A DNA stretch of 64,000 nucleotides from Physcomitrium patens (Eukaryota > Streptophyta > Bryopsida > Funariales > Funariaceae). Both the position numbers and the translations under genes were made by a program. Below are positions 13,733 through 25,109 of this stretch, piece after piece. The notes beneath the pieces are model-generated. The model was not told where the DNA came from. It did no database searches and saw nothing but the letters and a program-made list of their open reading frames with translations. Each line of letters starts with the position of its first letter. The first letter of the stretch is position 1. The stretch is from NCBI RefSeq assembly GCF_000002425.4, contig NC_037271.1:1608974-1672973 (forward strand), read 5' to 3'.

Positions 13733-13765
13733 ATGTTGATCCCCGAGCATTGTGGGTGGAACTGA
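13733..13765 (+). promoter_or_regulatory. short upstream ORF 2 (11 codons including stop)
   Basis: A second upstream ATG opens a 10-residue frame that ends 76 bases before the main ATG. Short upstream frames in a leader often lower translation of the main frame. Whether it does so here is inference. Confidence 0.4.
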
Positions 13766-13841
13766 GCCTTGAGGGTTTTGCAAACGGAGCCGTGGGATCA
13801 AGAGCAACACACGCTGAGAGTCTTTCGCTTAGGTCTTCACG

Positions 13842-16664
13842 ATGTTTCAGATGAAGTCCAAATATATGAATCCGGGGATTTCGAGTCCCGGGCCGTATCA
13901 AAATCGGGCACAGCCCTCCGTGTACGCGCATGACAAACTGTCCCCACCCTACGGGATTACTCAGACCATGAACGGAGGCGACATGGTGTCCTTGAGTCCA
14001 GCCGATCCCAAGCCTCGCCTGCGATGGACCCCGGAGCTTCACGAGCGCTTCGTAGACGCCGTGACCCAACTTGGAGGGGCTGACAGTAAGTGCACAGTCT
14101 CTTAGCTTCAGTTCCAAGGTCTGCACTAATTTACCGACAAAAACCAGTGATGATCCACATCTCGAACTCCAACTCTCCCATTGCTTCACGGACTCGAACA
14201 TCTCGCACCTGAAGTTTCATGCGTCGAACCGGTCTTTCATTTGAAACCTCACTTGTCTGTGGTTTCGAGCGGGCTGGGCTTCTGGTCGTCGTAGCTGTGC
14301 AGTCTTCTAGTCCACACCAGCACTTGAGAATTGATGGCATTTATTGCCACGCTTGTTTTTAGACGTTTTGCACCATCGTGTGACTATTTTGGTTCTGTCA
14401 ACTGTGTTTTGGTTTTCGGTTGTTGGTCAACAAGGGTTTCCTACCGCAGTGGAGTAACGCGCGCTGTTTTCTGAAAGAGTGAAATAGGATTTCTTGCAAC
14501 TGGTTCCTGTTTTCTCACCCACAGATTCGTAAGCTGCTTTTGCTGCGGTAGTTGGAAGCAATGAGCCTACACGTTTTTACCACTATCAACTGAAGCAACA
14601 CTAGACATGCACTGGCTTCCATTGCAAGTCTTACAATTGTGGTCAATTGTGGAACTTGTGAATGTTAACAATATTTATCCGATGTGCATTTATTAACAGC
14701 TCTTTTATTTTGAATAAGTTAAAAGGCACTGTCATGGCTTTGGATTGTAGTGCTATGGGTCGCTGGGTTCATACCATCGTAGAAATTAATCAATCGTTTC
14801 GGCGTGCTAACTACCACGATTCAAGCGACCAAGGCCAAGAGGGGAGTGTGCGAAGCAGGGTTGTATTGTGATAGATTTCAAGGACCGAGGTGTACCGAAT
14901 CTATCGCAGAACAATGTTTGGCCACAGATAGTCAGAGCTCTCTTCTTATCACAAACTACTTAGAAGCGCACTGAAAAACCTTCTCTGTAAGTCGAGTTGT
15001 ACTTCTCCCACATATCCTATCCTCGCCGCCATCCAAAATGGATTATGTACCGGCGGGGTCCCCTCCACATGTACTTTATGTTTTCCTGCACCCTGACAAT
15101 GTTTCGTTGTTTTGTGAAACTCTTGACTTTTTGCAGAGGCTACTCCGAAATCCGTGATGCGCGTCATGGGAGTGAAAGGGCTGACTCTCTACCATTTGAA
15201 GAGCCACCTCCAGGTTCAATTCTCTTTTCCTATATCGTGTTTCGGTGCAGATAGAATTAGTCGCGGGCCATAGCTGCGTGATCGAAGCCGCAATTGACAC
15301 GATAGTTTGCCAGATCTATGAGCTAGCATTGTTGACCAGAAAGCTGATTACACAACCGTATTAGTTAGCGTGACTAACCGTGAATATGGATCCTCAGAAA
15401 TACAGGCTTGGAAAGCAGCTTAACAGAGATCAGCATCTTCAAAACAAAGATGGAAGTAAGTCGTCACAGATATACCCAATTCACATTCTGCTTTTTCCAT
15501 TCATTAATTCTCTATCTGTGTCTGGTATTCGATCCCCTCGGAACCGCAACATATGACGACGCACTGGACAGACCTGGATGCAGGAGTCAACTGTTGATTT
15601 GCTTATTATAAGCACTAATTGTAACCAGCTCTGCAGGTTTGCAGCGATCGAACTCTCTCTCAGATGGTATGCAACAATTGAAGCCGCAAAACCTTCAGGA
15701 GTAAGTGTCGTCACAACCTGGCCTATGAATGTCACCCTCTCCATCCTTTTCCGGAGAACGTCCACAATCGATTTCTGTGTCTAGATGTGCAGGTTCTTCG
15801 TTTGTCAACTGCCTAGAACTATTGAGTGTTCACATGATTACGTGATTGAAGTAGCCCATGCTGTTAATATGTGGCAGTGGCATGCAAATGAGTGAGCAGC
15901 TTCAGCTACAGCTGGAAGTCCAGCAGCGGTTACATGATCAACTAGAGGTACTAATCTTCCTCTTCAAACTAAACAATTGCGACAGATACCTGTGCGCAGT
16001 CTATTACAAGGTCACAGACTTTCGTTTTCGGAGTTGCATTTTAGTCTGCTGTTCTAAATCTTGGTCTTGTGACCTCAGGTGCAAAGGCATCTGCAAATGC
16101 GCATTCAAGCGCAAGGGAAATACTTGCAATCCATTCTAGAGAAAGCGAAAGAAACTCTTGCCAGTCACACGATGGAGTCCCCGAGCTTGGAAGCTGCACA
16201 CGCGGAGCTCTCAGAGCTGGCTACCAAAGTGACTACGTTGGGTATGTTCCCTTCCGGCTTCTCCAACATCAACATGCCGGGGATGGCGCAGCCTGACCCC
16301 CTCATGGCTCTCCACCCGCAGCCTCGACAGCCAGCTCGAAACTCGGATGCTTCCCCGCAGAAGAGCTTTCTCAACACGAACGCTGAGGACAACAAGGGAG
16401 TGTCCGGGAGTGGCGATCCTCAAGGCGCATCCGGTAGACAGCCTACCCCTGCTTCACTTTGCATCTCATATTCGAATATCTTGTTCTTGATTCAGAGTGA
16501 CTTGTGTTCTGCATTGGAAGTCATAATGAATTTGCGGCGATGGAGCTCAGTCTTCGAACTAACCTGCTAACGTTGACATCACTGATGCAGGTAACTACAT
16601 GAGTAACTCGGAGTTTGCCTTTTTCCATCAGCTTCCAAATGATGCATTCAGACTAACCAATTGA
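13842..16664 (+). CDS. MYB-CC (GARP, PHR1-like) transcription factor, 7-exon model
   Basis: Proposed coding exons are 13842-14085, 15137-15213, 15398-15455, 15637-15700, 15878-15947, 16079-16433 and 16591-16664. All junctions are GT/AG and keep phase, giving 313 residues. The GARP/MYB-like domain covers about residues 57-112, with RWTPELHERFV, KSVMRVMGVKGLTLYHLK and the SHLQKYR signature. The MYB-CC coiled coil follows at about 155-200, with LHDQLE (family form LHEQLE) and GKYLQSILEKA. Known family role: nuclear DNA-binding dimers, several of which bind P1BS-type sites (GNATATNC) in phosphate-starvation responses; the exact target here is unknown. The start follows two short upstream ORFs. 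Domain exons are certain; the last exon is not, because a longer 3' end is also phase-compatible (17111-17762). Confidence 0.9.
14086..15136 (+). other. intron 1 of the MYB-CC gene (1,051 bp)
   Basis: The donor GTAAGT follows the first base of a Lys codon inside the GARP domain, and the acceptor TTTTTGCAG precedes its last two bases. Frames on both strands here show no known protein. Confidence 0.85.
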
Positions 16665-16882
16665 AGCACTTTTATTTCAATCTAAGTCCTTCCGTTGATC
16701 TGCAAGTTTTGTCTGGGAGACGGCGACGTGGGATCATGTGAAGTCATTGCTAGATTTGAAATGTGTAAACGTATCAAAAAAGAAAAACAGTCATTAAGTA
16801 TTCAGATCAAGGTTGCAATTTATAAGCTTCCTCAGCAGGGCTCAGCAGCTGGGGATGGTGTCGCTGTGTAGAGTTGAGTTTG

Positions 16883-16884
<2 letters not shown>

Positions 16885-16915
<31 letters not shown>
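16885..16915 (+). repeat. poly(T) tract, 31 bp
   Basis: An uninterrupted T run downstream of the seven-exon stop. If the longer 3' end is used, this lies in the intron before exon 17111. Confidence 0.95.
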
Positions 16916-17110
16916 CCCTTTATTTCGAAAAACAGATTATAAAGGATAGCAGAGAAGAGGCGATTCGGTCTTAGGAAGTTCGCTTGCACACAGTTTGTGA
17001 GATCCCCGATCGGTTCTGGCCGCGAGCCGCCAACTGAAGTGGGTATTCTCATGATTCTTGTTCAGAGGTTGAGGATGGTGTTGGGTAGGGCTTTTCCACA
17101 CAATTTCAAG

Positions 17111-17762
17111 AAGAGATGAGTGCTAACTGCCTGCACCCGGATGGATCTTACAATGCTAAATCCAACCAATCTCGCCTTGCACATGCCGCCGTCGCTAATT
17201 CTACAACGTCAGATGCTCTGGCGGGTATCACTATGTCATCCTCAACTTATTGTAAGTCAGTTGCAAGTTTCTGGCGAGTTAGCTCCTATCAAAGCATGCT
17301 GGAGTCTTCGTCGACGATGTTCCGTGTTTTAACCGAGCCTAACGACAACAATGCAAACCAATTTGCGAACGCTATGGTCACGGAGATGCTGATCCAGCAG
17401 CACCTCTTGGGATCCACCAGTTGAGCATCGACGGCGTGCCAAGTGGCCGGCTGGATGGATCAATGCATGCCGGGTTTGCGTCCTTGCAGGATACGAATGG
17501 AGGAGAATTTGGACGATTCGGTGCAGGATGTGGAGGCGGTGCTCAGTCTCCTGGACTAGCAAAACCCATCTCATAATCATCAGCTTCTAGCAGTGTAGAG
17601 GTGGCCAGCGTGACTCAAACCACAGATACGAGCGGCAAATCTCCTCACGAACCTGTGCAGATATTTTTCCAGGATCTCGCGTCCAGATTGCCACATCCGA
17701 AGCGACAATGCCCCTTGATGCTCCTAAACGGTGCCACGAAAACGTTCATGTGGAGGAAGTGA
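17111..17762 (+). CDS. probable additional 3' exons of the MYB-CC gene (alternative C-terminus), with in-frame TAA
   Basis: An exon 17111-17251 (acceptor after TTTCAAG, donor GTAAGT) can be joined in phase to exon 6 (ending 16433). It reads a polar segment starting EEMSANCLHPDG and ending ITMSSSTY. A second exon, from 17398 (acceptor GATCCAG) or 17386, continues in phase as PLGIHQLSIDGVPSGRLDG and then a Gly-rich stretch GGEFGRFGAGCGGGA, reaching TAA at 17574-17576. The frame stays open for 61 further codons (VEVASVTQTTDTSGKSPHEP and on) to TGA at 17760-17762. Composition matches the upstream exons. With this end the protein would have about 395 residues to the TAA. Alternatives are 3' UTR or a relic. 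A 12-base micro-exon from 16591 is also phase-compatible. Confidence 0.5.
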
Positions 17763-19654
17763 GCTGGAGAACGGGTTGAAGCATCTGTGGAGTATGGCGT
17801 TCGTGCAAGATTTCACTTACAGCAAAATGTTTTTTTTGGTCTGCAGTTGTCGATGACCTTAAAAACAGGCGCATAAGCGGGACTTGGGGCGATAGCTTGC
17901 TCAGTACAGACTCAACAAGCGAGCAAGCTAGCGAGGTCAAATGTCAACCTCTCGTCCGCCCCACAGCCTGCGTTAGAAGCTTGAACAGATCTTACGATGG
18001 GGGTTGAATGGTATTTGTACAATGAAAATACAGGTAGCTCATCAGAATGTGTTGACAATGTAGATTGAGGGAAGGACTGAGGAAAGGACTGATTGCGTTT
18101 ATCAGGTTCGAAAGGTAGCGTCGTCATGCAGGATTTCGAATGTTCAAAGATTCATTCTGGATGCAATTTGGATTAGTAACTGTACCAGTGGCTTGTATTA
18201 TGAAAGACTAGCATTTGTACATGATGTTAAACTTACTGAATCGATTGCAAAGACGTTCGAATCCCAGCATCAAGTGCACACTCTGATCTGATATGATCAA
18301 TCTATTTGTTCTTTCTATTCTGTTTTTTGCAACAGTTTGTTTCCGTCTACACACAAGTTCTTTGTTTATGCAAGTGATCAGCAGCACACAAGATCCTCGA
18401 ACAAAATCCCTCTGATTCTTCTCTTAACATCCGGTCCTTCAAATCTGGTAAGATAATTGTAGTTCCCACAAACCCTCATACTTTGAGCATCACTTTCTTA
18501 TTAATAATCAGTCTATCATCAACATGATACGCATGGAAGATTTGTGAAATCTATTTTAGAATAATGCTGTTCTGGAATAATGTTATCTGCCTTTAAAGCA
18601 GTATAGTTTTCTCTTTTGTAAAACATTTAAATAACACAATGGATAGTCTTGTCTCTCCTATTATAAGTCATCCTACAAAGTTTCAAATATGAGTAGGTGG
18701 TGTGAATATTATTGAGACTTTTATTGTGGTTGCTTTTTGCATGATTGTAAATTTTATAGAATCATTTTTGTATACATCAAAGTATTTTGAGTTTTGATTA
18801 GCAATAAATAATTTTCATGGAAAATTTATTTTATTTTTCTACCACCATACTAAAAATGATTAGGAGATAATTAAGAGAATTATCATCCTGAAGCCATGGC
18901 GAATAATGGCATGATGAAACTACAAAGTAAAATAAATTTAAGAAATGAGGTGATATCATACAAAAGCCTCTTATATAAATAAAATCTTGCATCTAATCTT
19001 CAGGATAACACTTGTTGGAGTTGAAAGGCTAATATAGAACAGCATATTAGTTTGAAAGTTAAATCACTGAGTATTAATTAAGCATTAGTTTTCTTTTTGT
19101 AACAATATTAGAATTAAAATCTTATAAAAAATTCTTTAATTTCAATAAAATAATAGAACTTTTTTATACAAGTAATTAAATCAAAATCTTTAAACATTTT
19201 TAGTATGGATTTTAGAATAAAAATATATATTTGTTATCTAGATAATGCATGTACATGATAAACTACAAAATAATCTTTTAAAAATAATCTGGAAAAAACT
19301 CAATATATTTAATAATGTACCACTTTGATTAAAAATTAAAAACGTCCTATATTATTTAGATATTAATGATGCTTTTTGATAAAAATTTATTTTCTCTTAA
19401 AATAATAAGAACTAGTTATATTAATTTTTCTTCAATCAGGTCCAAATCAAAAGTGAAACAATCTTGATTTCGATATATTTTTTTATTATTTAATTTTTAA
19501 ATTTATAATTGCCAAAACATATAATTGTAAAAAATCAATCTATGAATCGAATCTTTCTTTTTTCATATGATTTTGGACTATGTTTATTTTTTCAAACTTA
19601 CAATTATGTATTCCATGTTTATTTTTGCCAAATACATGGTGGAGAGAAAAAGGA
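17763..19654. other. 3' flank of MYB-CC gene, then AT-rich intergenic DNA
   Basis: The first 350 bases are of gene-like composition and are probably 3' UTR if the longer end is used. From about 18.4 kb the sequence is AT-rich with no supported gene. Confidence 0.45.
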
Positions 19655-19708
19655 TTGTGTGCATGTACACATGTCGTTTAAAAACGGCATCTTTACTTTT
19701 ATTCTCAA
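19655..19708 (+). repeat. partial copy of the small foldback element at 20303
   Basis: About 54 bases match the reverse complement of 20303-20360 with a four-base gap and few substitutions, so the two lie as an inverted pair about 600 bp apart. Only one arm and the palindromic centre (GCATGTAC) are present. Confidence 0.75.
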
Positions 19709-19936
19709 TAAATCTCTAGTGCACCAAATGCATGAATCCACATGTGTTTGTAGAACAGATCATGTGAAGCTCTTGCACAGCCAAACGGGTCGGCACTCTT
19801 CATAGCCTTGCATGGATTCTTTGACATCCCGCATTCAGTCTTTCCATTCTAACCACACCGTTTTGTATAGCAGGTGTCAATTTCAGTTCTTTTCCACAAT
19901 CTGGACACAAAGCAATAAATAAATATATTAATAAAT

Positions 19937-19961
19937 AGAAGAAGAAGAAGAAGAAGAAGAA
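19937..19961. repeat. (GAA)n microsatellite
   Basis: About eight GAA units in a row. Confidence 0.95.
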
Positions 19962-20302
19962 AAATCTGATGAAAGATCTGTTAAAACACCCTCAATGCCA
20001 GAGTCAGTATTACTCAGGACAGTGAAGCACAGTTGCGTTTGTACTTCGCCGAGACATGCTCGGCGACTGAGAGACCTCATGTTTAGCAATCTGGTTGAAA
20101 TATTGCGGTAGGATTTCTCGCAAAGCCACTAGCAGCAACGATCATGGAGCGGCAGAGTGCGTCAGTTCATGGCTCGTGAAGTCGGCGGGTTCTTCCCCTG
20201 ACACGGTGACTCATTTGCATCACCATGTCGGCGATGATCCACGCTGTCGTCTTTTCGAATGGGCTAAATCTGGACTCCAGACATGCGTTGCGGTAGTCGA
20301 TG
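19962..20302. other. GC-richer segment around the foldback element, unassigned
   Basis: A moderately GC-rich block in AT-rich surroundings. A 136-codon frame at 20095-20505 (+) has no known domain and runs straight through the foldback element, so it is not called as a gene. Confidence 0.3.
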
Positions 20303-20306
20303 TTGA

Positions 20307-20391
20307 GAATAAAAGTAAAGGTGCCGTTTATAAACGACATGTGTATGTACATGCACACAATTACTTTTTAAACGGAACCTTTACTTTTATT
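20307..20391. mobile_element. small foldback (MITE-like) element
   Basis: The left arm GAATAAAAGTAAAGGTGCCG (then TTTA) and the right arm at 20368-20391 are inverted copies over about 24 bases with one mismatch. They enclose a centre of about 37 bases that includes further self-complementary sequence. It is too short to encode anything. Terminal inverted repeats of this size resemble miniature inverted-repeat elements, but no target-site duplication was found. A related partial copy lies at 19655-19708. Confidence 0.65.
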
Positions 20392-20392
20392 C

Positions 20393-22800
20393 AGCCATGT
20401 CGATCAAGTTTCCTCTTCATTCATCTGGCAAACATCAAAATGCCGACTCTGCTTAGAAGGTTTCGAGACAGTCCTTGCTGGGTAGTAGACGGATCTGTGC
20501 GCTAGAACTAAAACGCCGTGAGCTGCCATTCCCATCCGCACAATCGACAAGTCCAGGCTCATTTTCAAGCACAGATCGGAAACAAGTAGTCACCGTTGAT
20601 CACTGTCGGCACTTTCGTCACGTCGGCGAAGTTCAAAAAACACGTGGTGTTTGCGAGTGTGAGAGCATCGAAATCTGAACTTGGAGGCATGGGAGCTGGA
20701 TGATCTGATCCAAGCAGTGCGCAGCTAGAAAATGGTGCCGTGCATGATTTATGAACCAGAATTACTGATCAGTATCCAGATGACTACAGCATCAAATCCT
20801 CGGTGGTTTTGGCTCGTCCCAAGGCCAAGAGGAAAGGATGTATTTGGGTATGGAAGTATTTACTGTCTTAGTGGAAGAATGTCTTATGCAGGTCCAATTC
20901 CTCATTTGGGTTACCAGCTTGTCTTGTTGGTTCATGGGTGATAATATCATGTGAGCATGGTTTGTCTGAAAAAGAATTTTTTTTTGGTTTGGTTTGGTTC
21001 GGTTGAGAAAAAAAAAAAAAAAACAAACAAACAAACAAACAAAAACAGAAAGAATCAAGGCATTGAAAATTAGATCCAAGATCTCCTATTGCATTTGTCA
21101 CAAACATCATAGTCTATTATTATTATGTTTTATTTGTAAGATTTGAAGTGCGTAAATAAAGAGTAATTTTTCTTTGTATGAATGTAACTAAATGAATGAT
21201 TAATGACAAGGAAATCATTTACATCACATGTCAAACAAACTTTGTATTTAGATTTTTAAAGTGCTTCAATTATCCACAATTGTTAAAGATTGTTTTATAG
21301 AAGTTTCAAGAATTTAGACAAACTTGAGAACTTTGGGTTTTCTTAATGTAGCTAGAAAACAATGTGATTACAAACTTTCTTGTTAGAAGATTAATAACAA
21401 TCCTCATTCTTTTAATATTACTTCTTTAAGTCACGAAATTTTAAGGTGAATGTATTAATTTTTATTGTTTAATTTTTTTGAGTAATCAATGAAATTTAAA
21501 AAGATTATATAAAACACAACTTAAAAAACCTTTGTAAATGTGATAAATTGGTTTTTGAAAAGTTAAAAATAGTATTTAATTTTAATTTTATTATAGTCTT
21601 TAATGATTATTTTAGGATAATTTTTTTAAATAAAACATTCAATTAATTTTTTATATTTATACATAAGTCCAATATTGCAATTACTTTTTGTGATTGTTAA
21701 AGATTTTTTATTTTTTATTTTATTTTAAAATTTTATGTCTAATTTTTAAAATTTAAACTAATAAAAATATATCAAAACTTATTTTTTTATACAATCAAAC
21801 TAGATTATCTTATTTTTTTAATTTAATATCATGGTACTTTAGATATTTTGGATTTTCTTCGCTTATATATAAATTTATTTATAGTATTTTTAAAATAAAT
21901 TATTATCAAAATATTATTATTCTAAAATATATAATTATTAAATTAATATCATTAATAGAAATAAACATATAAGTTAATACGAATTATATGATACTTTTGA
22001 TACATATCACTTTTAATAGATAAAACACTTTTCTAAAATATGTAAGCAAATTAAGTTCTTTTCAAGAAGTACACCATATTAAAATATATTTTAGGTAGCA
22101 TGTATTTACAAGAGTGTAATTTATAAATTTAAAGTATTCAATGTTATTCTTAAAAGAAGTTTAAATACAGAAATTAGTTTTAAAAATATTCTTTGTAATG
22201 TTTTATAAAACTTCAGTAAAAAAAAATAATGGTTTAATTTAAGATGTGCATTGAATTGAAAATTCTTACTATTTATCCTACAATTTTTTTACAATTACTA
22301 CATTGTTAAAAATATTTTTTAAAATTCAATCAATAACTATTGAATTTATTTTTGTTATTGTGATTTTTTCTTTATATATATATATATATATAAAATTTCT
22401 TAAAATAAATTCTATGAGTATCAAATTATCAAGTAAATATTCATATAAAATATAAAATAAAATTTCAATTTTTATTTTAAGAAATCACAATTTGAGATTT
22501 TTTTTCAATTTTTTTTTACATACTAAGTTTTATAATTTATCTACAAATTAATAGTTTGAATATAATAAATTATCTTAAATTGGATTAATATTTTTTAAAA
22601 ATATTTATTTTTATTTAAAATGTTTATCAAATTAATTGATTTTAGATTTATAATATTAAAGCTATATTTTTTACACTATTATTATTTTGTTTTTTATTTT
22701 GTTCTTTATTACACTAATCTAAAAATAAAGAAAAAAAAAATAAAAAAACAAGATTTATATTGTAATAATAAATATTAGAAGTTGATAAAGCCACATCCTA
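20393..22800. other. gene-poor intergenic DNA
   Basis: GC-intermediate to about 20.95 kb, then strongly AT-rich. No supported gene. Confidence 0.5.
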
Positions 22801-22827
22801 ATGTTATTAAAACCACACCTTCCCTTG

Positions 22828-22985
22828 TCATTTCATTATTGATTCTGTCCATCTTTGATCTTTGTCCCCCATTCTAATTCCTCCATTTCCAGTTTCCTGT
22901 CCCTTGTCCCTATTTCCTAGTCTCCTGTTTCTAGTCCGCCCTCTTTGTTCTCCTAGTTTCTCGTCTCTGTTTTCCAGTCCAACAC
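22828..22985 (-). repeat. purine-rich minisatellite-like tract (purines on the - strand)
   Basis: Read on the minus strand it is a degenerate array of short units such as GACTAGAAACAGGAGACTAGG. It continues into GATGGACAGAATCAA, which also ends the related tract at 39228-39450 on the other strand. The two are therefore inverted copies. A 61-codon minus-strand frame across it is only the translation of the repeat. Confidence 0.7.
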
Positions 22986-22989
22986 ATAA

Positions 22990-23475
22990 AATTATTTGAA
23001 TAAAATAATTCAAAATTTGAATATACTATGACCAATTGTTTATAAGTTTATATTAAATTATAAAATTTGGAATATATAAAAATTAGTCACTTAATATTTC
23101 AACTTTAACATATTCTTGTGAAATATTATGGAAGAAAAAGAAGAAATTCATTTATATTTAATCACTTTTACAATTTTTTGTATTATTTTGAAAATCATGT
23201 TTATTCAATTTTATTTAAAAGTTAAATATGATCATATTAAAAATATTATTTGTAAGTCTCAAAAATTTTTTTAACATATTGTTTGAACTTGCAAGCAAAA
23301 ATGTTAAAAACCAAAAAAAAATCTATTATTGATCTTTTGAACTCTTACTTTAAGTGTGGTTTTTTTTTTTTTTTTTTTTTTTAATTTTTTATCTTGTAAG
23401 TTCTACTGGTTTCACACAAAAAAACAATAAAAACAGAAAAAAAAAACAAAAAAAAAAGATCTAGAGTGATCTTAG

Positions 23476-23508
<33 letters not shown>

Positions 23509-24077
23509 AAAAATGTATATAAATTTTATTTCCAATTATTTCATAAATAAAATTAATATGAATTGTACATCCCTGTGAAAAATTAAATGTCTAGAATGAT
23601 CTGTCTTAATCTCTATAAATTTGAACTTTTAATTTCCAAAAAAATTAACTATTAAAATTTTAATTTATTGAATAAGATTCTGAATTATTATATTATTTTC
23701 TCAAATTAAATAATTGTGCTAAAATATGTCATTGAAAAAGAAAGAAATTATAATGAATACTACATTGAATTTTTGGATATTTATATATTTCAATTATAAT
23801 TATTTTATTTTAAAAAATTAGTTAATTATTTTGAATTATAGCTTTAAAATATTTCATTTTAAAAATATACATTATTTTTTTTTATTCATTTGAACATTTA
23901 TGAGAGTTTTAAATGTATGTGTGTATATATATACTCAATGCATTAATACTGGTGTATATAATTCTATTCCTTACAATGAATTAATATTTATTTCATTTTA
24001 GTTCTATATCAATGATTTGACTACATATTTGTTGTAAGTGAGTTTTTAATATTAAAAAATCTATGTATAATTTTGAA

Positions 24078-24114
<37 letters not shown>

Positions 24115-24360
24115 TATATGTATGTATGTATGTGTATATATATGTATGTAATATTTTCATGAAATTATTTACATCAATTATAATATCAATCAATATATTT
24201 TTATTATATTAGAATATATAATATATGTGACATTTATAGAATTTTTATTGTTGGTATTTTAAGGTCATATTAAGAAAAAATATATGTCTTTTGCATTTAT
24301 AGTTCTTTTGTTATAAAAATATACCACTAAAGTTCAATAAAACATTTTAGAGGTTTTATT
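22990..24360. other. AT-rich DNA with homopolymer runs
   Basis: It has poly(T) runs at about 23360-23382 and 23476-23502 and an (AT)n/(GTAT)n stretch near 24083-24150. No gene is supported. Confidence 0.5.
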
Positions 24361-24364
24361 TTAA

Positions 24365-24492
24365 CATAATAGTAGTACTCGGGTTAGAAACAAGGAACTA
24401 AAAAATGAAAGACTATAGAACAGAAACTAGAAAATAAGAAATTATAGAACAGAGACTGGTAAATGAAAGACTTGGGAATGGAGACTAAGGAA
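24365..24492 (+). repeat. purine-rich tract, left half (split by element A1)
   Basis: Degenerate repeats of units such as AACAGAAACTAGAAAATAAG run up to the left LTR of element A1. A similar tract starts at its right end (39228), so the element inserted into this repeat. Confidence 0.75.
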
Positions 24493-25029
24493 TATCAAGG
24501 AGATAATTCTTAAAGAAAGAAAACTGAATATAGTCTTAGATCACTTGAAAAGATTAGAAAGTCACTTAAAGATAGTAATATATTGAATTATAATGGCTTT
24601 TGCTAAAGACAAGAAGACTAGAAAGTCTTGAAACAAGACTAAAGTCTAAAAAATCATTGGCAAGAATGAAAAAGGCTTCACTCTTGCTTCTATATATGCT
24701 ATCTAATTAGGAGCTACGTGGCGATGTTTTATATTACTTCTAATATGTGTTGATTTTTCAAGATATATATTTTAACTTACAAGGGAAGTTTTCTATAAAT
24801 TTTTTATGTTATCAGCTTGTTCCACAAGCTACTAATATGTGTAACATAAGATTAATTTGTTGACTAAGTTTCTAATCTATCAGTCAACGACAAAGACATG
24901 TAAAGTCAAAATTACATCCATGAAGCTTTTAGGAAACTTTTTAGAAGATATTATGAAATTAATCTATATTTATTTATTTCTACTTAATCATATAAGTAAT
25001 TATTGAAATAAATACATATATCTATGATA
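24493..25029 (-). repeat. element A1, 3' LTR
   Basis: It matches the right LTR at 38679-39227 and the solo LTR at 49275-49833 in inverted orientation. It begins TATCAAGGA and ends CTATGATA, decayed from TGTCAAGGA...GTGACA. Confidence 0.85.
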
Positions 25030-25109
25030 TATATATATATATATATATTTTTAGAGACAAGTTCTTTGAAGCACAATCATCATCTTTTATAGATCTTGTT
25101 TTCTTTCAT

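Noticed and set aside
13731..14201. 156-codon minus-strand frame
   Set aside because: It is antisense to the MYB-CC leader, first exon and intron 1 and has no known motif.
20095..20505. 136-codon + strand frame
   Set aside because: It reads through the foldback element and has no recognisable domain.
22828..23013. 61-codon minus-strand frame rich in Arg, Gly and Asn
   Set aside because: It is the translation of the purine-rich minisatellite, not a protein gene.
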